Shown: piece by piece, positions 24,010 through 30,556 of the stretch
Numbering within the stretch: the stretch's first letter is position 1
Layout of the letters: each line of letters opens with the position of its first letter
Source of the DNA: Euzebyaceae bacterium
Lineage (GTDB): Bacteria > Actinomycetota > Nitriliruptoria > Euzebyales > Egibacteraceae
Assembly: GCA_013812395.1 (NCBI GenBank)
Contig: JACCTL010000105.1
Coordinates: 1 to 34,075, forward strand
Direction of reading: 5' to 3'
DNA length: 34,075 nt
Made by a program: the position numbers and the translations under genes
The notes under the pieces: model-generated
Database searches by the model: none
What the model saw: only the letters and a program-made list of their open reading frames with translations
What the model was told of the DNA's origin: nothing

Positions 24010-25394
24010 GTGGTGCCGACGAGGGCGAACCCGAGTTGTCGCTGTCGCGCGCACAGCGCCGCCGCGAGCGGGCACAACGCATCGAGGAGGGGGCGCCCCG
24101 TGAGGGCGTGGCCATCTTCCGCCCGGTCGAGCGCGCGGTCCTCGTCGCGTTGCACCGCGGTGGGCAGACCACCCACGACGTCGACGCTTCGCTGGACGAG
24201 CTGGAACTGCTGGTGGACACGGCCGGCGCGGTGGCGGCCGGACGGGTTGTGCAGCGTCGTAACGTTCCGGATGTCGCCACCTTCATCGGCCAGGGCAAGG
24301 TGGCCGAGCTCAAGGCGCTGTGCGGCTCGCTGGACGCTGACGCGGCGATCTTCGACGACGATCTGTCCCCGGCGCAGCAGCGCACACTGGAGGAGCGGCT
24401 CGGCGTCAAGGTGCTGGATCGCACCATCGTGATCCTGGACATCTTCGCCCAGCACGCGTCCAGCCGCGAGGGCAAGGCGCAGGTCGAGCTCGCACAGCTG
24501 TCCTACCTGTTGCCCAGACTGCGCGGCTGGGGCGCCTCGCTGTCCCGGCAAGCCGGCCGTGGCATCGGTGCCCGGCGCGGACCGGGAGAGACGCAGCTGG
24601 AGGTCGACCGGCGCAAGATCAACCGGCGCATCACCAGGCTGCGCTCCGATCTTGTCCAGTTCGCAGCCACCCGCCGGCTCAAGACCAAGGACCGTGAGCG
24701 CCACAGCGTCCCCACGGTCGCCCTGGTTGGCTACACCAACGCCGGCAAGTCGACGTTGCTCAACCGGCTGACCGGATCCTCCGTGCTGGTCGCCGACCAG
24801 CTGTTCGCGACGCTGGACACCACGGCGCGCCGCCTGCCGCTTCCCGACGGCCGGGAGGTGGTCGTCACCGACACGGTCGGCTTCGTGAAGAAGCTGCCGA
24901 CCCAGCTGGTCGAGGCCTTCAAGTCAACCCTTGAGGACACCCTGCGTGCCAACCTGCTGCTGCACGTGGTGGACGCCGCCCACCCTGAGGCGCAGGCGCA
25001 GGTCGTTGCGGTGGACCGGGTGCTGGCCGAGATCGGCGCGGACGCCATGCGGCGGATCCTGGTGCTGAACAAGGCTGATGTGACGGACCGTGACACGATG
25101 ATCGGACTTGAGCGGCAGTTCTCCGGCGCGGTCCCCGTCTCTGCGGTCACCGGCGAGGGAACCGACCGGCTGGTGGCCAGGATCGCCGAGCTGCTCCCGC
25201 CCGCGCGGCGCGTCGTCGAGGCCGTCGTCCCCTACGAGCACGCGGAGCTGGTGGCCGCGGCCCACCGTGACGGCGAGGTGCTCAAGGAGGAGCATCGCCC
25301 CGAAGGCACCTATGTGGTGGCCAACGTCGGGCGGTCCACCGGGGAGGCGCTGCGCCCCTACGCCAGCAGCGACGGTTGGCTGGGAACGCGGTAG
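23988..25394 (+). CDS. hflX: GTPase HflX
   Basis: HflX is a ribosome-associated GTPase that splits or rescues stalled 70S ribosomes under stress. The N-terminal domain has RRNVPDVATFIGQGKVAELKAL and LDRTIVILDIFAQHASSREGKAQVELAQL. The signature GPGETQLEVDRR, the G1 box GYTNAGKS (248-255), DTVGFVKKLP (G3) and NKAD (G4) are all present. The start is uncertain: GTG 23988 overlaps dapF by 22 bases and gives 468 residues, while TTG 24036 gives 452 with GAGGG ten bases upstream. The dapF-hflX neighbourhood matches Mycobacterium. It is convergent with the next gene across 29 bases. Confidence 0.93.
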   Translation: MADEHPLSGADEGEPELSLSRAQRRRERAQRIEEGAPREGVAIFRPVERAVLVALHRGGQTTHDVDASLDELELLVDTAGAVAAGRVVQRRNVPDVATFIGQGKVAELKALCGSLDADAAIFDDDLSPAQQRTLEERLGVKVLDRTIVILDIFAQHASSREGKAQVELAQLSYLLPRLRGWGASLSRQAGRGIGARRGPGETQLEVDRRKINRRITRLRSDLVQFAATRRLKTKDRERHSVPTVALVGYTNAGKSTLLNRLTGSSVLVADQLFATLDTTARRLPLPDGREVVVTDTVGFVKKLPTQLVEAFKSTLEDTLRANLLLHVVDAAHPEAQAQVVAVDRVLAEIGADAMRRILVLNKADVTDRDTMIGLERQFSGAVPVSAVTGEGTDRLVARIAELLPPARRVVEAVVPYEHAELVAAAHRDGEVLKEEHRPEGTYVVANVGRSTGEALRPYASSDGWLGTR

Positions 25395-25423
25395 GCGACG
25401 TCGCGGTAGCTCTCTGCGCCCAC

Positions 25424-26536
25424 TCAAGACCGCCTCACGTTCAGGTCGGCGGCAGTCGCAGTCTTGTGGGCGACGTAGTAGGTGTTGAGGATGTCAGCCT
25501 CGACGTGGGCCGTCGCGACGGAGGCGAACCCTGCGTCAGCCAGCATCCGCTGGGCTCGCTGTTCGCCCCATACGGTGCCGAGCCCGTCGCCGTCGAGGGC
25601 CAATGACACCGTCATGCAATGCATGGTGGACACGGTGTACACGAACGTGCCCAGCGGGTGGTCGAGGTTGTCCTCCAGGTTGCTGGAGGCCTGGACATCG
25701 ACCATTAGGAAGGTACCGTCGGAGCGCAACGCGTCGGCGATGCCGGTCAGGACTTGCGCCGGGTGGGCCTGGTCATGGATGGCGTCGAAGGCGGTGACGA
25801 GGTCGAAGCGGTCATGCTCACCGAGGTCGGTGACGTCACGCAGCTCGAAGGTCGTGTTGCGCAGTCCCATGGCTTGCGCCTCACGCCGGGCGACGTCGAT
25901 GGCGTCCTCGGAGAAGTCATAGCCCGTGAAGCGGCTGGCCGGGTAGGCCGCAGCCAGCAGGTTGATGGCGTGGCCGCTGCCGCAACCGACGTCGGCGACG
26001 TCGACGCCGGCATGCAGCCGATCGGCCAGGCCTGCCACGAGGGGCACGATCCCCTCGACGAGCGCAGCGTCATGGACGGCGGCGCTGTCCTCGGCCATCA
26101 ACCGGTGGAACCGTCCGTACTGGGAGTATGGGACCCCGCCGCCCTCACGGAAGCAGGCGATCAGCGGTGCCTCGACGCCCACAAGCAGGGGGATGAACTG
26201 GGTGACCCCGGCGAGATTGTCCGGCCCGGCGGCCGAGGTGAGCGAGGCCGCGTGCTCGGGCGGGAGCCGGTAGGTCCGCGCCGCGGGGTCGTACTCGACG
26301 ACGCCCGAGATCGTCATGGCGCCGAGCCACTCGCGGACGTAGCGCTCCTGCAGGCTGGCGGCGTCGGCGATCTGCTGGCTGCTGGCGGGCGGGAGCCCGG
26401 CGAGGGTATCGAATAGCCCGACTTGGTGGCCGACGCTGGTCATCAGGGCCAGGCAGGCGTCGTTGAGCACGCCGACCATCCGCCCGCCGAAGGCCTCGGC
26501 GCGGGCATGATCGATGACGGGTGCGGTCGTCGCCAT
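25424..26536 (-). CDS. Class I SAM-dependent methyltransferase with N-terminal winged helix
   Basis: A 370-residue methyltransferase of the type seen in M. tuberculosis Rv2258c. An N-terminal winged-helix dimerisation domain covers about residues 25-100 ([36 protein letters not shown]). A Rossmann methyltransferase domain follows, with the SAM-binding motif DVGCGSGH at 182-189, the acidic loop [11 protein letters not shown], and [16 protein letters not shown]. The acceptor substrate is unknown; a small molecule is likely. ATG 26536 gives the usual start, and the frame is open upstream to 26671 without conserved sequence. The neighbouring LuxR-type regulator gene is broken and may once have controlled it. 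Two inverted repeats lie just upstream. Confidence 0.82.
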   Translation of the reverse strand: MATTAPVIDHARAEAFGGRMVGVLNDACLALMTSVGHQVGLFDTLAGLPPASSQQIADAASLQERYVREWLGAMTISGVVEYDPAARTYRLPPEHAASLTSAAGPDNLAGVTQFIPLLVGVEAPLIACFREGGGVPYSQYGRFHRLMAEDSAAVHDAALVEGIVPLVAGLADRLHAGVDVADVGCGSGHAINLLAAAYPASRFTGYDFSEDAIDVARREAQAMGLRNTTFELRDVTDLGEHDRFDLVTAFDAIHDQAHPAQVLTGIADALRSDGTFLMVDVQASSNLEDNLDHPLGTFVYTVSTMHCMTVSLALDGDGLGTVWGEQRAQRMLADAGFASVATAHVEADILNTYYVAHKTATAADLNVRRS

Positions 26537-26563
26537 GGTTTCGGTCACCTTCGTCTCTGTTCG

Positions 26564-26607
26564 AGTGTGGGACACTTCACGGGTATCGGCCTCGCGACCC
26601 GGTACCC
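26564..26607. promoter_or_regulatory. Inverted repeats upstream of the methyltransferase
   Basis: AGTGT-GGG-ACACT (26564-26576) is a perfect short palindrome. GGGTATCGG (26581-26589) and CCGGTACCC (26599-26607) form an 8-of-9 inverted repeat with a nine-base spacer. Both lie 28-71 bases upstream of the methyltransferase ATG on its promoter side. They are candidate operators; the binding protein is unknown. Confidence 0.3.
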
Positions 26608-26671
26608 GCGGTGACGTCGGACATGGCGCTAGCGTGCAGCGGTCGCACCGCGCGAGCATCGGTGAGGTCAC

Positions 26672-28328
26672 CTACTTCGCGGCGGATTCCGATCCGAGAC
26701 GGCGCACCGCCTCTGCGGCGGCCTCGGCTCGGTTGCGGACACCGAGCTTGGCCAGCACGTGAGCCACGTGATGCTCCACCGTCTTGCGGCTGAGGTACAG
26801 CCGTGCAGCGATCTCGGGATTCGAAAGCCCCTCGGCGAGAAGGGAGAGCACCTCACGCTCCCGCTTCGTGAGTACCTCGACGCCTCTGGGTCCCACCCGG
26901 GCAGCCTTGACCCCGAGTTGCCGCAGAAAGGCGGCGGCGTCGTCGGCATCCCTGCCGGCGCCGAGATCCTCGAACGCGGTGAGGGCCAGCTGCATCTGTG
27001 CAACCGCGACCTCGGGCTCCTGTTCGGCTAGGACCCTGGCGCACAGCAGCCGTGTACGGGCCGACTCCAGCGGCATCTCCAGACGGACAAACGCCGACAA
27101 CGCCGCGTCGAGGTGTGCGCCGGCCTGTGCCACGTGCCCGCCTGCCGCAAGGGCGCGTCCTTGTAGCCGCTGGCCACGCGCGGCAGCGACGCGGCAGGTC
27201 TCGCCGAGGTCCACCAGCTTGCGCCCGCGCTCCGCAGCCGATTGATGCTGGTCCTGGGCGATCTCCGCCTCCCCCAGCAGCTCGAGCAGCACCGCGCTCT
27301 CGAGCCGCTCTTCCCCGATCAGGGGCGAGCCTGCGGCGGACCGTGGCCGCGGCGAGGGTAGGCGCTCCGCGCAACAGATGAATCCGGGCCCATACCGGCG
27401 TAGCCGCCTCGTGATCTTCGAGCCCCGCAACCAGCCGCTCGGCCTCCTCGACACGGCCCTGCGCTACGCGCAGCTCGGCCAGCGTGGCCAGTGCCTGGCG
27501 GTGCTGCACCGGAAATGCGTCGTGCGACAGTTCGATCGCCGTGTGCAGCTCGGTTTCGGCCTGACGCCAGTCACCCATGGCGACGAGCACAGCGCCGTAG
27601 AAGGTGCGGCACTCCGTGAACAGGAACGGGCAACCGTAGCGACGCGTGAAGGTGTCCGCGGCGCGGACCCACTGCACCGCCCGCTCGAAGTCGGCACCCA
27701 GAGTGCAGGCCACAATCATGTTGCAGCTGGTCCACACGACCGTGTCGGGGGCCGCGCCCTCTCCGCTGAGCGAACCCGCCATCGACTCGTCGAGCCAGGT
27801 CACGCCTTCGGAAAGCCTGCCCTGTCTGACGAGCAGGGCCCCGACCTGGCTGGCCGCGCAGAACTCCAGGTCGAGATCCCCTGCTGTCCGGGCGAACTCG
27901 TGCGCCTGTCGCGCCCAGGCCTCACCGGCCACCGGATCATCGCTGTCGGAGGCCTTGATGACGAGCAGCCAGCCCCGCATGCAGTCCAACTCGAAGTCTT
28001 CGACCAGCCGGGCGAGGCGGGCGACCCAGCCGGCCGAGGCGGCGGTGTTGCCGATCTGTTGGCGTTAGTCGACGCATAACCACAGCGCGGCGATGGCGGC
28101 CTGCACAGGATCGGCTTGCTGCAGGAACGCCGCGAACGCCCGCTCGCGGTGCGTGATCGCCTCACGGGTCTGTCCGAGCCACCACAACGCGTCACCGAAA
28201 CCCAGCAATGCCTCGGGCGTCTCCCGCAGATCGAGCGCGGCTCGGAAGCATCCCCTAGCCGCTGACCAGTCGCCTGCCTCCAGCGCGCGCTTGCCGGCCG
28301 CCACCAGGGTGTCGAGCTCGGTCGGCAC
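26672..28328 (-). pseudogene. LuxR-family transcriptional regulator, broken by a nonsense codon and a frameshift
   Basis: The reading frame from GTG 28328 (GAGAGG eight bases upstream) encodes a TPR-like regulator, but TAA at 28065-28067 stops it after 87 residues. Sequence continues sensibly in the same frame (CVD-stop-RQQIGNTAASAGW), so this is a nonsense change. Near 27322-27325 a run of four C (coding strand) shifts the frame. With three C it reads RRRLALIGEERLESA and continues to a perfect LuxR HTH, LTKREREVLSLLAEGLSNPEIAARLYLSRKTVEHH, ending at TAG 26672. The repaired length would be about 551 residues, normal for actinobacterial LuxR-TPR regulators. Homopolymer sequencing error could explain the shift but not easily the TAA. 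Confidence 0.82.
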
Positions 28329-28369
28329 GGGGGGGATCCTCTCGTGGCCATGGCCGCGTCGTGGGTGCA

Positions 28370-28397
28370 GTGATTCCCACAGTCTGTCGGGAATCAC
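28370..28397. promoter_or_regulatory. Perfect 9-bp inverted repeat between lexA 3' end and LuxR gene
   Basis: GTGATTCCC (28370-28378) and GGGAATCAC (28389-28397) are perfectly complementary across a ten-base spacer. The element sits 16 bases past the lexA stop and 42 bases before the LuxR-gene start, all on the minus strand. It could be the lexA terminator (no T-run) or an operator of the LuxR gene. Confidence 0.4.
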
Positions 28398-28413
28398 GGA
28401 GCCCGGGGCCTGG

Positions 28414-29052
28414 CTAGAGGCTGCGTAGGACGGCGACGACCTTGCCGAGGATCGCCGACTGCTCGTCGGCGTGCAGCGGGATCGGTTCGTAGGCAGGGTT
28501 GGCCGGGTCCAGGACGATCTCGCCAGAGCGGCTGCGGCGGAAGAACTTGACCGTCGCCTCGTCCTCGATCAAGGCGGCGCACATCTCGCCCTGCTCGACG
28601 GTCGGCTGCTGACGCACCACCACCAGGTCGCCGGGCAGCACGCCGGCCTCGATCATCGACTCGCCGCGTACCCGCAGCATGAACAGCGTCCCTTCGCCCA
28701 CCAGCGTCGTGGGCAGGGCGTAGACGTCGTCGACGCGTTCCTCGGCAACGACGGGAGCCCCGGCGGCGATCTCGCCGACCAGCGGCACCGCGGTGTGCCG
28801 GCCAGCGGTCAGCGCCGGTTCGGCGCCGGGTCGGCTGCGGACCTCGATCGCTCGCGGCCGAGAGGGGTCGCGGCGCAGGTAACCGCCGCGCTCCAACGTC
28901 GCCAGCTGGCTGTGGACGCTGGATGGCGACTTGAGGCCGACCGCATCCCCGATCTCCCGCACGCTGGGCGGGTACCCACGGGTGCGCACCGCGTCGCGGA
29001 TGACCTCGAGGATGCGTTGCTGCCTGCTCGTCAATCCTGGTTGCGCCGCCAC
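28414..29052 (-). CDS. lexA: SOS repressor LexA
   Basis: LexA represses SOS genes and cleaves itself when RecA filaments form. The 212-residue protein has the N-terminal winged helix (TSRQQRILEVIRDAV, GYPPSVREIGDAVGLKSPSSVHSQL). The Ala97-Gly98 cleavage site is in GEIAAGAP. The catalytic dyad is Ser132 (RGESMIEAG) and Lys169 (DEATVKFF). GTG 29052 is chosen because AGGAGGG lies three to four bases upstream and the protein then begins like known LexAs. The longer upstream frame would run through the operator region. It is autoregulated through boxes in the shared divergent region. Confidence 0.96.
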   Translation of the reverse strand: MAAQPGLTSRQQRILEVIRDAVRTRGYPPSVREIGDAVGLKSPSSVHSQLATLERGGYLRRDPSRPRAIEVRSRPGAEPALTAGRHTAVPLVGEIAAGAPVVAEERVDDVYALPTTLVGEGTLFMLRVRGESMIEAGVLPGDLVVVRQQPTVEQGEMCAALIEDEATVKFFRRSRSGEIVLDPANPAYEPIPLHADEQSAILGKVVAVLRSL

Positions 29053-29086
29053 GATCCCTCCTGATGCGTCGGCTTGCGGACCCGCA

Positions 29087-29125
29087 ACGTAACCGGTCCG
29101 AGCGGGAAAATCAAACACCTGTTCG
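29087..29125 (-). promoter_or_regulatory. lexA promoter and overlapping SOS box 1
   Basis: On the minus strand, TTGATT (29114-29109) and TTACGT (29092-29087), spaced 16, form a plausible lexA promoter. CAAACACCTGTTCG (29112-29125) matches the LexA box CGAAC-N4-GTTCG at 9 of 10 fixed positions and overlaps the -35, so it probably gives autoregulation. Confidence 0.6.
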
Positions 29126-29134
29126 AATAGGGGA

Positions 29135-29162
29135 TTGACGTCGAACACCCGTTCGCTACAGT
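29135..29162 (+). promoter_or_regulatory. LysM-gene promoter with SOS box 2 in its spacer
   Basis: TTGACG (29135-29140) and TACAGT (29157-29162), spaced 16, form a good plus-strand promoter. The perfect LexA box CGAACACCCGTTCG (29142-29155) fills the spacer, the same layout as at recA. Confidence 0.85.
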
Positions 29163-29172
29163 GGACCCAGGA

Positions 29173-29186
29173 CGAACAAGTGTTCG
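29173..29186. promoter_or_regulatory. SOS box 3
   Basis: CGAACAAGTGTTCG is a perfect LexA box just past the expected start of the LysM transcript. It is 31 bases (three helical turns) from box 2, and box 2 is 30 bases from box 1, so LexA dimers could bind on one face of the DNA. Confidence 0.85.
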
Positions 29187-29230
29187 ATGGCAGGTAGCCG
29201 TCGGCCACTGGGTGCAGGGAGGCGAAGACC

Positions 29231-29674
29231 GTGGCGGCAGCAGCATGGGACCTCGACCCGAGACCGGCCGGGACCCGACCCGTGGCGGGGCGGAGGAGGG
29301 TGGCCGTGCGCCCGCGCCCCCGGGTACAACCTCTTCCGCGGACCGCAGCCGTGCGCCAGCGCCGGACGCAACCATCCATGCGGGCAGCGGTGTACCCGCG
29401 CCGGCGGCTGGCCGTGGTGGCGGTGACGGTGGTCGCCGTGGCCGCACTGCTGCTTGTCGGTGTCTGGTCGCCATGGAGCGCGGCCGCCACACCTGCCGGC
29501 GTGGCCACCGCCCCCATCGAGGTCGTGATCGCTCCGGGCGACACCGTCTGGGACCTGGCCCACGCGCATGCGCCGGCAGGGCAGAGTCCGCGGATCTACG
29601 TCGCCAGGATCCTGGCCGTCAACGACGTGGACGCTACAGCTCTGGCGCCGGGCACGGTCTTGCGCCTGCCCTGA
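29231..29674 (+). CDS. SOS-controlled LysM membrane protein (YneA/ChiZ-like)
   Basis: A 147-residue protein with a basic N-terminal region, one transmembrane helix (about residues 59-79, LAVVAVTVVAVAALLLVGVW) and an extracytoplasmic LysM domain at about 97-147 (VVIAPGDTVWDLAHAHAP, IYVARILAVNDVDATALAPGTVLRLP). LysM binds peptidoglycan. Divergent from lexA and preceding nrdR, it matches Mycobacterium Rv2719c (ChiZ) and the analogous yneA of Bacillus, which stop division during SOS. I infer the same role. GTG 29231 has GGGAGG eight bases upstream; ATG 29378 is a shorter option that starts just before the membrane helix. It ends four bases before the convergent nrdR stop. Confidence 0.85.
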   Translation: MAAAAWDLDPRPAGTRPVAGRRRVAVRPRPRVQPLPRTAAVRQRRTQPSMRAAVYPRRRLAVVAVTVVAVAALLLVGVWSPWSAAATPAGVATAPIEVVIAPGDTVWDLAHAHAPAGQSPRIYVARILAVNDVDATALAPGTVLRLP

Positions 29675-29678
29675 TCGC

Positions 29679-30176
29679 TCACCCGTGGGGCTTCATCCGG
29701 CCAGCCGGCTCGGGTCCGCGCCGGGGGTAGCCCTCCAAGGTGACCAGCTCCCGAGCGAAGTCGTCGGTCGAGGTGAACCCCTTGTAGACGCTGGCGAAGC
29801 GCAGGTAGGCGACGCGGTCCAGGTCTCGCAAGGCGGCGAGTACCTCGCCACCGACGACCTCGCTGTCGACCTCGCGGCGACCGAGGGCGCGCAGGCGACT
29901 CTCCACGGCGGCCACCGCCTGCCGGACGGCGGCCGGGCTCACTGGCAGGTTCTTGGTGGCCTTTTCGATGCCCGCGGCCAGCTTGGCGCGCTCGAACGGC
30001 TCGAGTGCACCGTTGCGCTTGCGAACTCCTACGCTGATCTGCTCGCTGCGCTCGTAGGTGGAGAAGCGCTGCCGGCAGGCCGCGCACTCCCGGCGACGCC
30101 GGATCGCCGCACCATCCTCGGCGGGGCGGGAATCGATCACCCGGTCGCGATCGCTGTTGCAGTACGGGCAGCGCAC
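29679..30176 (-). CDS. nrdR: Transcriptional repressor NrdR
   Basis: NrdR senses dATP/ATP through an ATP-cone and represses ribonucleotide reductase genes. The 165-residue protein has a zinc ribbon with Cys3, Cys6, Cys31 and Cys34 (RCPYCNSDRDRVIDSR; RRRECAACRQRFSTYER), then the ATP-cone (VRKRNGALEPFERAKLAAGIEKA) and SVYKGFTSTDDFARELV. GTG 30176 has GGAGG five bases upstream and starts directly at the zinc ribbon. The frame is open to 30287 but adds non-conserved sequence. The target nrdJ is divergent, with NrdR-box-like sites between them. Confidence 0.94.
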   Translation of the reverse strand: MRCPYCNSDRDRVIDSRPAEDGAAIRRRRECAACRQRFSTYERSEQISVGVRKRNGALEPFERAKLAAGIEKATKNLPVSPAAVRQAVAAVESRLRALGRREVDSEVVGGEVLAALRDLDRVAYLRFASVYKGFTSTDDFARELVTLEGYPRRGPEPAGRMKPHG

Positions 30177-30206
30177 GCGTGCCTCCTTGTCGCAAATTTC
30201 TTTCCC

Positions 30207-30332
30207 TGTGGATTCATGCTCGGTTGTGGACGAAGTCTTCCGCACGGCGGGTGGCGCCGCGGCTGGCGGCACCACCGCGCTGTCCACAGGACAGTCCCCA
30301 GTACTGCGACCAGGAGCCGGGTGTTATCCACA
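30207..30332. promoter_or_regulatory. Cluster of DnaA-box-like 9-mers between nrdR and nrdJ
   Basis: Four sites occur in 126 bases. TTATCCACA at 30324-30332 (plus) is a perfect E. coli-type box. CTGTCCACA at 30280-30288 (plus) and TCGTCCACA at 30225-30233 (minus) each match TTGTCCACA at 8 of 9. GAATCCACA at 30207-30215 (minus) matches TTATCCACA at 7 of 9. They suggest DnaA binding upstream of ribonucleotide reductase genes. Apart from these sites and the NrdR boxes, the 380-base gap 30177-30556 shows no gene. Confidence 0.5.
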
Positions 30333-30416
30333 CCAAAGGCCCTCGCTGGTTGTCGCACTCTGCTGTTAGCGTGCCCTTGTCGCAACGCATGGCGGTCGCG
30401 ACTGCACTGCGCCCGA

Positions 30417-30463
30417 CCACAAGATATAGTGGATGGGTCGATCTCGCATCCCCCATCTTGGGT
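30417..30463 (+). promoter_or_regulatory. NrdR boxes upstream of nrdJ
   Basis: CCACAAGATATAGTGG (30417-30432) is a good NrdR box. ATCCCCCATCTTGGGT (30448-30463) is a degenerate second copy, matching about 10 of 16 consensus positions, exactly 31 bases further on. That is the three-turn spacing usual for NrdR box pairs. The first box contains TATAGT (30425-30430), a possible -10, so repression would be direct. Confidence 0.65.
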
Positions 30464-30556
30464 TTGTAGTCGGCAGAGGGTCCTTGACCGCCAGCCGCCG
30501 ATGCGGCAGGCTCCTCGACGGTAATTACAGCGGTGTCGTTGGCAAGGGAGAGTGGG

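Noticed and set aside
29053-29544. LexA with a 160-residue N-terminal extension
   Set aside because: The open frame runs through three LexA boxes and both promoters; GTG 29052 has AGGAGGG and matches the family start.
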